DNA of 64,000 nucleotides. Source: Blastococcus carthaginiensis (GTDB taxonomy: Bacteria; Actinomycetota; Actinomycetes; Mycobacteriales; Geodermatophilaceae). Made by a program: the position numbers and the translations under genes. The first letter of the stretch is position 1. The number at the start of each line of letters is the position of its first letter. This document shows positions 1-7,825 of the stretch, piece after piece. The stretch is from the NCBI RefSeq assembly GCF_030731085.1, contig NZ_JASNFN010000003.1, forward strand, positions 1-64,000, given 5' to 3'. The notes below the pieces were generated by a model. That model was given only the letters and a program-made list of their open reading frames with translations. It was not told the DNA's origin and searched no databases.

Positions 1-14
1 CCTCCCCCCCCCCG

Positions 15-50
15 CCCCGGCCCGGCCCCCGCGCGCGGGGGGCGCCGGGG
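15..50 (-). terminator. GC-only inverted repeat after the first gene
   Basis: This stretch consists only of G and C. Runs at 15-30 (CCCCGGCCCGGCCCCC) can pair with 37-50 (GGGGGGCGCCGGGG) around a short GCGCGC centre, with slight imperfections. It lies just past the stop codon of the leftward SDR gene, where a transcription terminator would sit. There is no T tract, as is usual in actinobacteria. The sequence is at the edge of the window, so a sequencing or assembly artefact is also possible. Confidence 0.4.
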
Positions 51-86
51 CCCCTCTCCGCTGCTCGGAGCTGCCCGGCGAGCGGG

Positions 87-860
87 TCAGAAGACGGCCG
101 GACCCCGCAGGCTGACCTCGGCGCCGCCGTCGACGTAGAGCACCTGGCCCGTCATGTGCGTGTTCGACGGACCGATCAGCCAGCTCAGCGCCTCGGCGAT
201 CACCTCAGGGCCGGCGTATCCGTTCAACGGCATGGGCACGGCGCGGTCCATGACCTGCTTCATCCGCTCGTCGGCGAACAGCGCGGCGCTCATCGGGGTG
301 CGCACCACCCCGGGTGCGACGACGTTCAGCGGGATGCCCGCGCCGGCCCACTGCGGGGTCACGCAGTCCCGCCGGACCCACTGGGCCAGGGCCGCCTTCG
401 ACGAGGGGTACAGCTTCTGCGGCCCCTCCCCCATCACCACCTCGGCCCGGGCGAGGGCGGCCGCCTCGTCGCCGGCCAGGCAGGCTGCGACGACCTCGTC
501 ATCGACCGGCTGGGTGCCCGAGATCGACCCGACCACGGCGGCGCGCGGCGCGGCCGCTGCGGCCAGCGCCGGCCGCAACCCCTCCGCCAACGCGGTGACG
601 CCGAAGAAGTTGACGCTCACCAGGGCCGGCGAGGGAGTGTTGATGCCGGCGCAGGCGACCAGCCCGTCGAGCACTCCCCCGCACCGCTCGAGCACCGCCT
701 CGACGGCCTGGGCCCGCCCGGTGGGCGTGCCGAGATCGGCGCAGACGTCGGCGTCCTTCAGGTCGATCCCGATGACGGTGTCGCCCGCCCCGATCAGCTG
801 CTCGGCCAGGGCCTGGCCGATGCCGGAGGCGGATCCGGTGACGGCGATGTGGCGGGACAT
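87..860 (-). CDS. SDR oxidoreductase, 3-alpha-hydroxysteroid dehydrogenase-like
   Basis: A 257-residue short-chain dehydrogenase/reductase. It has an N-terminal NAD(P)-binding glycine motif (TGSASGIG), then VIGIDLKDADVCADL, and a Tyr-x3-Lys catalytic pair (YPSSK). The VxGIDxxDAxVxADL stretch and overall length recall the 3-alpha-HSD/carbonyl reductase of Comamonas testosteroni, from memory and not from a search. The expected reaction is reversible oxidation of a 3-alpha-hydroxysteroid to the 3-ketosteroid in the cytoplasm, the entry step for bile-acid or androsterone-like substrates. It is the downstream gene of a leftward pair, 28 bp after the SDR at 889-1647, and both should be read from the promoter near 1690. 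A carbonyl reductase acting on another substrate cannot be excluded. Confidence 0.75.
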   Translation of the reverse strand: MSRHIAVTGSASGIGQALAEQLIGAGDTVIGIDLKDADVCADLGTPTGRAQAVEAVLERCGGVLDGLVACAGINTPSPALVSVNFFGVTALAEGLRPALAAAAAPRAAVVGSISGTQPVDDEVVAACLAGDEAAALARAEVVMGEGPQKLYPSSKAALAQWVRRDCVTPQWAGAGIPLNVVAPGVVRTPMSAALFADERMKQVMDRAVPMPLNGYAGPEVIAEALSWLIGPSNTHMTGQVLYVDGGAEVSLRGPAVF

Positions 861-888
861 GGGTCTCCTGAAGTTCGTCGGCGGGCGA

Positions 889-1647
889 TCAGATGTGGGA
901 CCCGCCGTCGACCCGCAGGTCCACGCCGGTGAGGTAGGAGGCGTCGCGCGACGCGGCGAAGGCGATCGTCGCGGCGATCTGCTCGGGCCGGCCGGTTCCC
1001 AAGGGCGAGACGATCCGGGAGTAGTAGCGCGCGTCCAGGCCCTCGAACTGCACGCCGGCGGTCAGCGGGGTGGCGGTCGAGCCCGGGGAGACGACCAGGA
1101 CGCGGATGCCGCGGCCGATCACCTCCGAGGCCAGGCTCAGCGAGAACGCGAGCACCGCTCCCTTGGTCGCCGAGTACGCCGTCATGTACGGGTTGCCGTG
1201 GCTGGCCGACGACGATGCCGTGTTGACGATCACGCCGCCCGCCGGCAGGTGGCGCAGCGCCTCGCGGCAGAACAGCGCCGTGCCGACGACGTTGACGTCG
1301 AACAAGGCGCGCAGGTCCTCGACGGCCAGGGTCCCGATCGGCGTGGTCCGGTGGATGCCGGCCACGTTGACCAGCGCGTCCAGCTTCTCCAGCGCGGCGA
1401 CAGCGCCACTCACGGCGGCCACAACGGCGGCCTCGTCGGAGACGTCGGCGACATGCGGGAGGATCCGCCCCGGCCCGGACGCCGCCGCGACGGTGGCCGC
1501 CAGGCCGCGCTCGCTCGCGTCGACCGCGAACACCTCGGCACCCTCGGCGACGAGTCGCAGCGCGGTCGCGCGGCCGATGCCCGAGCCGGCGCCGGTGAGC
1601 AGCACGGCGGTGCCGGTGAACCTGTCGCGGACGATCTCGTGCTCCAT
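889..1647 (-). CDS. SDR family oxidoreductase
   Basis: A 252-residue classical SDR with the cofactor motif TGAGSGIGRAT near residue 17, an NVAG-type segment and a YSATK catalytic motif. The ATG at 1647 is the natural start for this family. It is the first gene of the leftward pair that ends with the 3-alpha-HSD-like SDR, so it probably also acts on a steroid alcohol or a hydroxyacyl-CoA, but the substrate cannot be read from the sequence. It is close in style to the SDR at 9883-10632 (same TGAGSGIGRATAxRLVAEGA stretch), which suggests a duplication inside the island. Its predicted promoter and operator lie in the 3-prime end of the neighbouring TetR gene. Confidence 0.85.
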   Translation of the reverse strand: MEHEIVRDRFTGTAVLLTGAGSGIGRATALRLVAEGAEVFAVDASERGLAATVAAASGPGRILPHVADVSDEAAVVAAVSGAVAALEKLDALVNVAGIHRTTPIGTLAVEDLRALFDVNVVGTALFCREALRHLPAGGVIVNTASSSASHGNPYMTAYSATKGAVLAFSLSLASEVIGRGIRVLVVSPGSTATPLTAGVQFEGLDARYYSRIVSPLGTGRPEQIAATIAFAASRDASYLTGVDLRVDGGSHI

Positions 1648-1662
1648 GGCTGCGCCTGTCTC

Positions 1663-1684
1663 CCTCTCGTCGCTCGGCGAGAGG
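1663..1684 (-). terminator. stem-loop after the TetR gene
   Basis: CCTCTCG at 1663-1669 pairs perfectly with CGAGAGG at 1678-1684 around an 8-base loop. It follows the TetR stop codon by 7 bases on the minus strand. It also falls in the leader of the next gene, so it could act on that transcript instead. Confidence 0.4.
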
Positions 1685-1687
1685 CGG

Positions 1688-1737
1688 ACGCTAACCGGCC
1701 AGCTCGACCCCGAGAGGTACGTTCCCGGTCAACGGGA
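1688..1737 (-). promoter_or_regulatory. steroid-box promoter of the SDR pair
   Basis: The operator is TCCCGGTCAACGGGA at 1723-1737, centre 1730, a perfect match to the island consensus. The -10 candidate, read on the minus strand, is TAGCGT at 1693-1688, 37 bp from the operator centre. Both lie inside the last codons of the TetR gene. The 17 bases at 1681-1697 are identical to those at 27293-27309, before the FadA5-like thiolase. Confidence 0.65.
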
Positions 1738-2359
1738 GCTCGGCGTCCGCCCGCCCCGAGCCTCGCCCGGCGAGCAGCAGCCGGCAGGCGACCCGGAGGT
1801 CGGCCTCGGCGTCCGGGAGCGAGGTGCGGCCGTTGAGCGCGGAGGTGAGCAGGCCGTACCAGCACTGCATGACCAGCCAGACCGCGGTGACGTCCTGCGC
1901 CGTCGGCTCCGATGCCCCGAGCGCCCGCAGCAGCAGGTTCTGCGTCGTGCGGTCGCTGCGGGCCGCCTCCGGTACCCGGGCGGCGTGGGCGGAGTTCTGC
2001 GCCTGCAGCAGCGCCTGGGCCAGGGTCGGCCGGTGGAAGAGCTGACGGGTCGCGGTGACCAGCACGTCGTAGACCGCGTCCTCAGGGGCCTGTCCTGGAC
2101 GCGGCGGCGCGATCCGGGCATCCAGGAGGTCGATCTGCTCGGCCATGACGGCGGAGAAGAGATAGGTCTTGGACGGGAAGTACCGGTAGAGGGTGCCGAT
2201 GGCGACACCGGCCTCCTTGGCCACGTCGTGCATCTGCACTTCGTCCAGCCCCTTGGCGGCGGCGAGGTCCGCTGCCGCTCGGAGGATGCGTCGGTGCCGC
2301 GCCTTCTGGCTCGGTGAGGTCGGCTCGGCTGCCTCCCGGGCCTCGGCGATCCTGGGCAC
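1691..2359 (-). CDS. TetR family regulator, KstR-like
   Basis: A 222-residue TetR-type repressor. The N-terminal helix-turn-helix (about residues 20-65) carries VQMHDVAKEAGVAIGTLYRYF, close to the KstR family of actinobacterial steroid regulators. The C-terminal ligand domain also resembles KstR, with the AVWLVMQCWYGLLTSAL region. I chose the GTG at 2359 because GAGG lies five bases before it; an open frame runs much further upstream but has no family resemblance. The gene is divergent from a KstD-type flavoprotein, and the region between them holds a steroid box. The ligand may be a steroid or its CoA thioester. The classic KstR operator was not seen nearby, so its targets are unknown. Confidence 0.8.
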   Translation of the reverse strand: MPRIAEAREAAEPTSPSQKARHRRILRAAADLAAAKGLDEVQMHDVAKEAGVAIGTLYRYFPSKTYLFSAVMAEQIDLLDARIAPPRPGQAPEDAVYDVLVTATRQLFHRPTLAQALLQAQNSAHAARVPEAARSDRTTQNLLLRALGASEPTAQDVTAVWLVMQCWYGLLTSALNGRTSLPDAEADLRVACRLLLAGRGSGRADAELPLTGNVPLGVELAG

Positions 2360-2393
2360 TGTTACCTCGCGATGTCGGGACACGGACGGTCGA

Positions 2394-2481
2394 ATGATAC
2401 TGACCGGCACCGCATCCCTCGCCAGCTGCCGTACCGCTGAACGGGATCGTGCGTCCGACGCGTGGCGTGCGCCGGTTGAGT
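2394..2481. promoter_or_regulatory. divergent steroid-box promoter, TetR / KstD-like
   Basis: The box TACCGCTGAACGGGA at 2432-2446 has one mismatch to the palindromic consensus, with centre 2439. Rightward, a -10-like TTGAGT starts at 2476, 37 bp away. Leftward, TATCAT starts at 2399, 40 bp away. One protein bound here could control both genes. Confidence 0.5.
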
Positions 2482-2515
2482 GCCTCGGAGCAGGCGGCAC
2501 GCGGAGGAGGCACGG

Positions 2516-4063
2516 GTGGACGGGCAGGATGCAGCGACCGGTGCGCAGGAGAGCGAGTACGACGTGGTCGTCGTGGGATCCGGGGCCGGGGCGCTGACCG
2601 GAGCGTTCGTGGCAGCTGCTGGAGGACGGTCCGTCGTCGTCCTCGAGGCCACGGACCGATTGGGCGGCACCTCGGCCTACTCCGGCGCTGCGTGCTGGCT
2701 GCCTGGCACGCAGGTGCAGGAGCGGGCCGGAATCGGCGACTCCACCGAGGCGGCACGAACCTACCTGCGGGCGCTGATCGGAGAGGGCACCGCCGCCCAC
2801 CAGGACGCGTTCGTCGAGCACGCGCCGGCCCTGGTCGAGTTCCTCGAGCGCGACCCCGCGATCGCCTTCGAGTGGCGACCCTTCCCCGATTACTTCGCCG
2901 CTCCGGGCCGGATGGACGCCGGACGGGCCATCAACCCTCTCGACCTGCCCGCCGCGGAGCTGGGCGACCTCGCCGCGCTGGTCCGCCCGCCCGTGGACCG
3001 GGATCGGGCCGGTCGGGACCACGCGCGCTCGGCGCCCCTGAGCCAGGGACGGGCGCTGATCGGAAGGCTGCTGCTGGCCTACGTCCGTGCGGGAGGGGAG
3101 ATCCGCACGGGAGCGCGCGTGACCGACCTGCTCACCGACGACGGCCGCGTGGTCGGCGTCGTGGCCATGACCGCCGACGGCCCGGTGGAGGTGCGCGCCC
3201 GGCACGGCGTGCTGCTGGCGGCCGGCGGCTTCGAGCGGAACACGGCCATGCGCGCCGCGCACGGGGTACCGGGCGCGGCCGAGTGGTCGATGGCCCCGGC
3301 GGAGGCCGCAGCCGGGGAGCCGATCGGCGCGGCGGTCGCCCTGGGCGCGGCCACCGACCTGCTCGACCAGGCGTGGTTCTGCCCCGGGATCCTGCACCCC
3401 GATGGCTCGGCTGCCTTCACGCTCGGTTTCCGCGGGGGGCTGATCGTCGACGGCCACGGCCACCGGTACGCCGACGAGTCCCTGCCGTACGACCGGATGG
3501 GGCGGCAGATGGCGGCCGCCGCGGATCGTGTGCCGTCCTGGCTGATTTTCGACTCCCGGACCGGCGGAGACCTGCCGGCCATCTCGCTGCCCCCGCTGCC
3601 GGCCGACGCGCACCTCGCCGCCGGCACCTGGGTGTGCGCCGGGACGCTCGAGGACCTGGCCCGGCAGATCGGTGTCCCGGCGGGGGCCCTGACCGCCACG
3701 GTCGACCGCTTCAACGGGTTCGCGGCCACCGGCGTCGACGAGGACTTCGCGCGCGGCGACGACCCCTACGACCGGTTCTTCGCTGCCGGCGACGGCCCCA
3801 ACCCCTGCCTGGTCCCGGTGGACACCGCGCCGTACTACGCCGCCCGCCTGGTCCTGAGCGATCTCGGCACCAAGGGTGGGCTGCGCACCGATGCGCACGC
3901 CCGGGTGCTGCGCGCCGACGGCGACGCGATCCCCGGGCTCTACGCCGCCGGCAACACCAGCGCTTCCATGGCGGGGCCGGTCTACCCCGGCCCCGGCGTC
4001 CCGATCGGGACCGCCATGGTGTTCAGCTCCCTCGCCGTACGGGACATGACGGGGGCGCCCTGA
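2516..4063 (+). CDS. FAD-dependent 3-ketosteroid dehydrogenase (KstD family)
   Basis: A 515-residue flavoprotein of the KstD/fumarate-reductase family. It has the FAD-binding VVVVGSGAGALTGAF near the N terminus, a GGTSAYSGAACW segment and a C-terminal LGTKGGLRTD...GNTSASMAGPVYPGPGVPIG region. The Tyr and Gly in that last stretch match residues that act at the 3-keto end of the substrate in KstD enzymes. The expected role is delta1-dehydrogenation of a 3-ketosteroid, but a different position or substrate is possible because a second, more typical KstD lies at 18429-20141. The GTG at 2516 is chosen over the GTG at 2480 because GGAGGAGG ends five bases before it. It is divergent from the TetR gene and converges on an HsaA-type gene. 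Confidence 0.8.
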   Translation: MDGQDAATGAQESEYDVVVVGSGAGALTGAFVAAAGGRSVVVLEATDRLGGTSAYSGAACWLPGTQVQERAGIGDSTEAARTYLRALIGEGTAAHQDAFVEHAPALVEFLERDPAIAFEWRPFPDYFAAPGRMDAGRAINPLDLPAAELGDLAALVRPPVDRDRAGRDHARSAPLSQGRALIGRLLLAYVRAGGEIRTGARVTDLLTDDGRVVGVVAMTADGPVEVRARHGVLLAAGGFERNTAMRAAHGVPGAAEWSMAPAEAAAGEPIGAAVALGAATDLLDQAWFCPGILHPDGSAAFTLGFRGGLIVDGHGHRYADESLPYDRMGRQMAAAADRVPSWLIFDSRTGGDLPAISLPPLPADAHLAAGTWVCAGTLEDLARQIGVPAGALTATVDRFNGFAATGVDEDFARGDDPYDRFFAAGDGPNPCLVPVDTAPYYAARLVLSDLGTKGGLRTDAHARVLRADGDAIPGLYAAGNTSASMAGPVYPGPGVPIGTAMVFSSLAVRDMTGAP

Positions 4064-4087
4064 TCCCGATGCCGCTGTCGGACGGCG

Positions 4088-4116
4088 GGCCCCGGTTCCC
4101 AGGTGGAGCCGGGGCC
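4088..4116. terminator. bidirectional stem-loop between converging genes
   Basis: GGCCCCGG at 4088-4095 pairs perfectly with CCGGGGCC at 4109-4116 around a 13-base loop. It sits between the stop codons of the converging KstD-like and HsaA-like genes and can serve both. Confidence 0.65.
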
Positions 4117-4124
4117 GTTCGGTC

Positions 4125-5303
4125 TCAGATGAGGTTGTCCTCCACCGCCAGGCCGAAAGCGCCCTTGCCGTAGAGGGCGAGCGTGCGCTCGACGTCGTTG
4201 GCCACGTGCACGCTGCCGGCATGCACGTCGCGCCAGGCACGCTCGATCGGGTTCCCCCTCCGCAGCGAGTTGCCGCCGGCGGTCTTGAAGAGCAGGTCCG
4301 CGGCCGCGAGGGAGCGCTCGGTGGCCCGCACCTGGTCGCGGCGGGTGCGCAGTCGCAGCTCCATCGGGATGCCCTCCGCCGCGGCCGCCTGCCGGTGCAG
4401 CTCGCTCATGTTGCGGTCCATCTGCAACGTGGCCGCATCGATCTCCGAGGCCACCCGGGCGACGGCGACCTGGGCGAACGGGTCCTCGGCGAACCGGCCA
4501 CCGCCCAGCGACAGGCGCACACGGTCGCGCATCGTGGCGACGTAGGAGTCGTAGCAACCCTGCACCGCGCCCAGGAGCGGAGAGGTGACCGCCGAGGCGA
4601 ACACCGCACCGAAGGGCATCCGGTACAGCGGGCCGGGATTGGCGCGCTGCCCCGGGCCGCGCAGCTGGGAGTGCTCGAAGTTGCGCAGCACCCGGTGCTC
4701 CGGCACGAATGCGCCGGCCACCTCGACGTCGTTGCTGCCGGTCCCGCGCAGCCCCATCACGTCCCAGACGTCGTGCACCACGAAATCCGTGCGGGGCACC
4801 AGCACGGTGAGGAAGTCCAGCGGCCGGCCGTGGACGCCGACGACCAGGGCTCCGAGCAGGGCCCAGCCGGCGTGGTCGCAACCGGAGGAGAAGCTCCACC
4901 GCCCGGTCAGCTGGTAGCCACCGTCGACCTCGGTGAGGCGCCCGACCGGTGCGTAGCTGGATGCGACCAGGGTGTCCGGGTCGGGGCCCCAGACGTCGTC
5001 CTGGGCGCCTTCCGGGAAGAGCGCGAGCTGCCAGGGGTGGACCCCGACGACCGAGGTGACCCAGCCGGTGGAGCCGCATGCGCCCGCAACCGCCCGCACC
5101 ACCCGGAAGAACTCGGTGGGGTCGCACTCCGCGCCGCCGTAGCGCTTGGGCTGCAGCATGCGGAAGACACCCGCGTCACCCAGTTCGGCCATCGTCTCGT
5201 CGGACACCCGGCAGGTCTCCTCCGCCGCCGCGGCACGATCGGCGATGCCGGGCAGCAGCGCGGCCACCCGGGCGTGCACCGTCGCCTCTCCGGTGTCGCT
5301 CAT
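4125..5303 (-). CDS. HsaA-like flavin-dependent monooxygenase
   Basis: A 392-residue protein with the acyl-CoA dehydrogenase fold, of the HsaA/HpaB-type group D flavin monooxygenases. Landmarks are FRMLQPKRYGGAE (about 50-62), GSTGWVTSVVGVHPW, WSFSSGCDHAGWALLGA, DVMGLRGTGSNDVEV and a C-terminal RRGNPIERAWRDVHAG. HsaA uses reduced flavin supplied by HsaB to hydroxylate 3-HSA to the 3,4-catechol. A second, probably orthodox HsaA lies at 13065-14249 inside the hsa operon, so this copy may act on a differently substituted steroid phenol. The ATG at 5303 follows AGGAGGAACCGGG. The gene is divergent from kshA, from which it is separated by a region with a weak steroid box. Confidence 0.8.
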   Translation of the reverse strand: MSDTGEATVHARVAALLPGIADRAAAAEETCRVSDETMAELGDAGVFRMLQPKRYGGAECDPTEFFRVVRAVAGACGSTGWVTSVVGVHPWQLALFPEGAQDDVWGPDPDTLVASSYAPVGRLTEVDGGYQLTGRWSFSSGCDHAGWALLGALVVGVHGRPLDFLTVLVPRTDFVVHDVWDVMGLRGTGSNDVEVAGAFVPEHRVLRNFEHSQLRGPGQRANPGPLYRMPFGAVFASAVTSPLLGAVQGCYDSYVATMRDRVRLSLGGGRFAEDPFAQVAVARVASEIDAATLQMDRNMSELHRQAAAAEGIPMELRLRTRRDQVRATERSLAAADLLFKTAGGNSLRRGNPIERAWRDVHAGSVHVANDVERTLALYGKGAFGLAVEDNLI

Positions 5304-5343
5304 CCCGGTTCCTCCTCGCGCGTCGATGCGTGGCACGGACCCG

Positions 5344-5428
5344 ATGGTGCGCCGCGGCGCGGCTCCGGCTCGCAGCCTTTCCGATGAGTGAGACGCGCCA
5401 CCCCGTGCCGTGGCACCCGACCTACGTT
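5344..5428. promoter_or_regulatory. divergent steroid-box promoter, HsaA-like / kshA
   Basis: A degenerate box, TTCCGATGAGTGAGA at 5379-5393 (12 of 15 positions), has its centre at 5386. Rightward, TACGTT at 5423-5428 begins exactly 37 bp away and should be the kshA -10 element. Leftward, a poor CACCAT at 5349-5344 is also 37 bp away. No -35 hexamer of the TTGACA type is visible. Confidence 0.5.
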
Positions 5429-5466
5429 GGCGCTCGAGCACCAGCACTCGAGGGGATGGTCGGGCA

Positions 5467-6645
5467 ATGACCGCTGTGCAGGACATGGACGAGATCCGCC
5501 GCATCGAGGCCGAGGCGGCACCGACACGTTTCGCGCGTGGTTGGCACTGCCTCGGGCTGATCCGCGACTTCGCCGACGGCAAGCCGCACTCCATCCAGGC
5601 GTTCGGGCAGAAGCTCGTCGTCTTCCAGGGCGAGGACGGCTCCGTCAACGTCCTCGACGCCTACTGCCGGCACATGGGTGGTGACCTGTCGCAGGGGACC
5701 GTGAAGGGCAACGAGGTCGCCTGCCCGTTCCACGACTGGCGCTGGGGCGGCGATGGCAAGTGCAAGCAGATCCCCTACAGCCGGCGGGTGCCCCTGCGGG
5801 CGCGGACGGCTGCCTGGCCGACCCTGCAGCAGGACGGGATGCTCTTCGTCTGGAACGACCCGGAAGGCAACCCCCCGCCGGCCGACGTGACGATCCCGCG
5901 CATCGAGGGCGCCGAGAGCGACGAGTGGACCGACTGGCGCTGGTACTACACCGTGGTGAACACCAACTGCCGTGAGGTCATCGACAACATCGTCGACATG
6001 GCGCACTTCTTCTACGTGCACGGCTCGTTCCCGACCTACTTCAAGACGATCTTCGAGGGTCCGGTCGCCACGCAGATCCAGAACGGCGTCGGGCGGGAGG
6101 ACGTTCGCCCGCCGGCCAAGGAGGGGCAGCCCAAGCTGATCGGCAACACGTCGGTGGCCGCTTACCACGGACCGTCGTTCATGATCGACGACCTGACCTA
6201 CCACTACGACAACATGGACCTCGAGTCCGTGCTGATCAACTGCCACTACCCCATCGACGCCAACTCGTTCGTCCTGCAGTACGGCGTGATCGTCAAGCGT
6301 TCCGAGCACCTGCCCGGCGACGCCGCCGAGAAGCTGGCCATCGGGACGGGCGACTTCATCCGGCAGGGCTTCGAGCAGGACGTGGAGATCTGGAAGAACA
6401 AGACCCGGATCGACAATCCGCTGCTCTGCGAGGAGGACGGTCCGGTCTACCAGCTGCGACGCTGGTACGAGCAGTTCTACGTCGACGTCACCGACGTCAC
6501 GCCGGAGATGGTCGAGCGGTTCGAGTACGAGATGGACACCACCAAGCCCAACGAGGCGTGGCGCCGGGAGGTCGAGGAGAACCTCGCCCGCCGCGCCGCC
6601 GCCGAGGACACGCCGGCTGCCTGGGCAGCGGGTCAGCCGGTCTGA
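5467..6645 (+). CDS. kshA: 3-ketosteroid 9-alpha-monooxygenase, oxygenase subunit
   Basis: A 392-residue Rieske non-haem iron oxygenase. The [2Fe-2S] ligands are Cys67/His69 (CRHMGGDL) and Cys86/His89 (CPFHDW). The mononuclear iron motif D-x2-H-x4-H lies at about 177-185 (DMAHFFYVH). KshA hydroxylates C9 of 1,4-androstadiene-3,17-dione or its CoA-linked relatives, which triggers spontaneous ring B opening; electrons come from the reductase KshB, here at 17365-18411. The ATG at 5467 gives the normal KshA length and Rieske spacing; an upstream ATG at 5410 does not. Its stop codon overlaps the start of a small cysteine-containing protein (TGATG), so the two are translationally coupled. Confidence 0.95.
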   Translation: MTAVQDMDEIRRIEAEAAPTRFARGWHCLGLIRDFADGKPHSIQAFGQKLVVFQGEDGSVNVLDAYCRHMGGDLSQGTVKGNEVACPFHDWRWGGDGKCKQIPYSRRVPLRARTAAWPTLQQDGMLFVWNDPEGNPPPADVTIPRIEGAESDEWTDWRWYYTVVNTNCREVIDNIVDMAHFFYVHGSFPTYFKTIFEGPVATQIQNGVGREDVRPPAKEGQPKLIGNTSVAAYHGPSFMIDDLTYHYDNMDLESVLINCHYPIDANSFVLQYGVIVKRSEHLPGDAAEKLAIGTGDFIRQGFEQDVEIWKNKTRIDNPLLCEEDGPVYQLRRWYEQFYVDVTDVTPEMVERFEYEMDTTKPNEAWRREVEENLARRAAAEDTPAAWAAGQPV

Positions 6646-6920
6646 TGGCGGTGCGACCGGACAACCGGCTGCTCGACGCCCCGATGCGGCCGGTTCGGTG
6701 CCGCCGCTGCTCGGCGCCGGTGCAGGTGCGGAAGAGCAGCTGGCAGCAGACAAGTGTCCAGTGGAACGCCGACGCCGTCGCCGCGTGCGTGGAGCGGCGC
6801 TCAGCACAGCCCGGCTCGGGGCCCAACAGCAACTTCTTCGAGAACTGCTCGGAGCTGCGCGCCTCGATCCGGGGCGCCGCCGTCGAAGGCCTGCTCCCCG
6901 TTCCCGACGCCGAATCCTGA
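6645..6920 (+). CDS. small CxxC protein coupled to kshA
   Basis: A 91-residue protein that starts one base inside the kshA stop codon. The N-terminal third has VRCRRCSAP, a CxxC pair like half a zinc ribbon, followed by a basic, Trp-containing SSWQQTSVQWN and two further cysteines (about 48 and 68). I know of similar small proteins beside Rieske oxygenase genes in actinobacteria, usually left as hypothetical or called ferredoxin-like, but no function can be shown. The count and spacing of cysteines do not match a plant-type or Rieske ferredoxin. Coupling to kshA suggests a role in assembly, iron-sulfur maturation or electron transfer of KshA. Confidence 0.65.
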   Translation: MAVRPDNRLLDAPMRPVRCRRCSAPVQVRKSSWQQTSVQWNADAVAACVERRSAQPGSGPNSNFFENCSELRASIRGAAVEGLLPVPDAES

Positions 6921-7018
6921 GCGCCACCTCAACTCCGTGACACGCCTCGCGCCGGTCAGTCCTCACGGATCGACCGACGCGACGCGCAGCACGGCCGATC
7001 CAGCTGAGAGGCGACATC

Positions 7019-7807
7019 GTGATCGACAACCAGACGTACGGCCCCTGGGCGGTCATCGCCGGCGGCTCCGAGGGCGTGGGAGCCTCGTTCGCACACCAGC
7101 TCGCGGACGCCGGGATCAACCTGCTGCTCATCGCCCGCAAGCCCGGGCCGCTCGCCGAGACCGCTGACGCGGTACGGGCGAAGGGCGTGACGGTACGCAC
7201 CCTCGAGCTGGACCTGCTCGATCCGGGCGCGGTCAAGGCCATCCGGGAGGCCACCGACGACGTCGAGGTCGGGCTGCTGATCTTCAACGCCGGCGCCAAC
7301 AGCTACGGGCACGAGTTCGTGACCGGTGAGCTCGACCGCATCCAGGGGGTCATCGACCTCAACATCACCGCCCAACTGGCCCTGACCCACCACTTCGGCG
7401 CGCTCATGCGCGAGCGCGGCCGGGGCGGCATCGTGCTCGTCGGTTCCCTGGCCGGCTACATGGGCACCGCGGACATGAGCATCTACTCGGCGGTCAAGGC
7501 GTTCAGCCGGGTGTTCGCCGAGGGGCTGTGGCTCGAGCTGCGCGAGCACGGCGTGCACGTGCTCGAGCTCGTCCTCGGGGTGACCCGGACACCGGCGATG
7601 GAGCGGGCCGGGCTGGACTTCTCCATCCCGGGCCTCAATGTCGCCGAACCGGAGGACGTCGCCCGGGAGGGCCTGGAGCAGCTGCCTCACGGGCCGGTGT
7701 GGATCGCGGGCGGCAACGAGGCGGCCGCCGCCAAGCGCAGCGGCATGGACCGCGCTGAGCTGGTCAGCCGGGCGCACGCCCACCACCAGCGCCTGATGGG
7801 TCGCTGA
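7019..7807 (+). CDS. SDR family oxidoreductase
   Basis: A 262-residue SDR of the DltE/YqjQ-like type. It has AGGSEGVGASFAHQLADAG as the cofactor loop, then LLLIARK, and a YSAVK catalytic motif. The GTG at 7019 follows GAGAGG by six bases. It reads in the kshA direction but is 98 bp downstream of the small coupled protein, so it may or may not share that transcript. The substrate is unknown; a ketosteroid or aliphatic ketone is likely from the context. It converges almost directly on the LysR gene at 7826. Confidence 0.8.
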   Translation: MIDNQTYGPWAVIAGGSEGVGASFAHQLADAGINLLLIARKPGPLAETADAVRAKGVTVRTLELDLLDPGAVKAIREATDDVEVGLLIFNAGANSYGHEFVTGELDRIQGVIDLNITAQLALTHHFGALMRERGRGGIVLVGSLAGYMGTADMSIYSAVKAFSRVFAEGLWLELREHGVHVLELVLGVTRTPAMERAGLDFSIPGLNVAEPEDVAREGLEQLPHGPVWIAGGNEAAAAKRSGMDRAELVSRAHAHHQRLMGR

Positions 7808-7825
7808 TCCCACCGGCGCCACCGG

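Noticed and set aside
154..1836. 560-codon rightward frame over two SDR genes
   Set aside because: Low-complexity Arg/Ala/Pro composition and no motifs; the leftward SDR genes explain the region.
2360..2515. Classic KstR operator in the TetR/KstD-like gap
   Set aside because: I looked for the AAC...GTT-type KstR palindrome and did not find it. Only the CCCG-type box is present.
1691..4240. 849-codon leftward frame across the TetR and KstD-like genes
   Set aside because: Only the last 222 codons have protein character (TetR). The rest is antisense to a clear flavoprotein gene and reflects third-position GC bias.
5422..7299. 625-codon frame antisense to kshA
   Set aside because: It lies opposite an unmistakable Rieske oxygenase and has no motif of its own.
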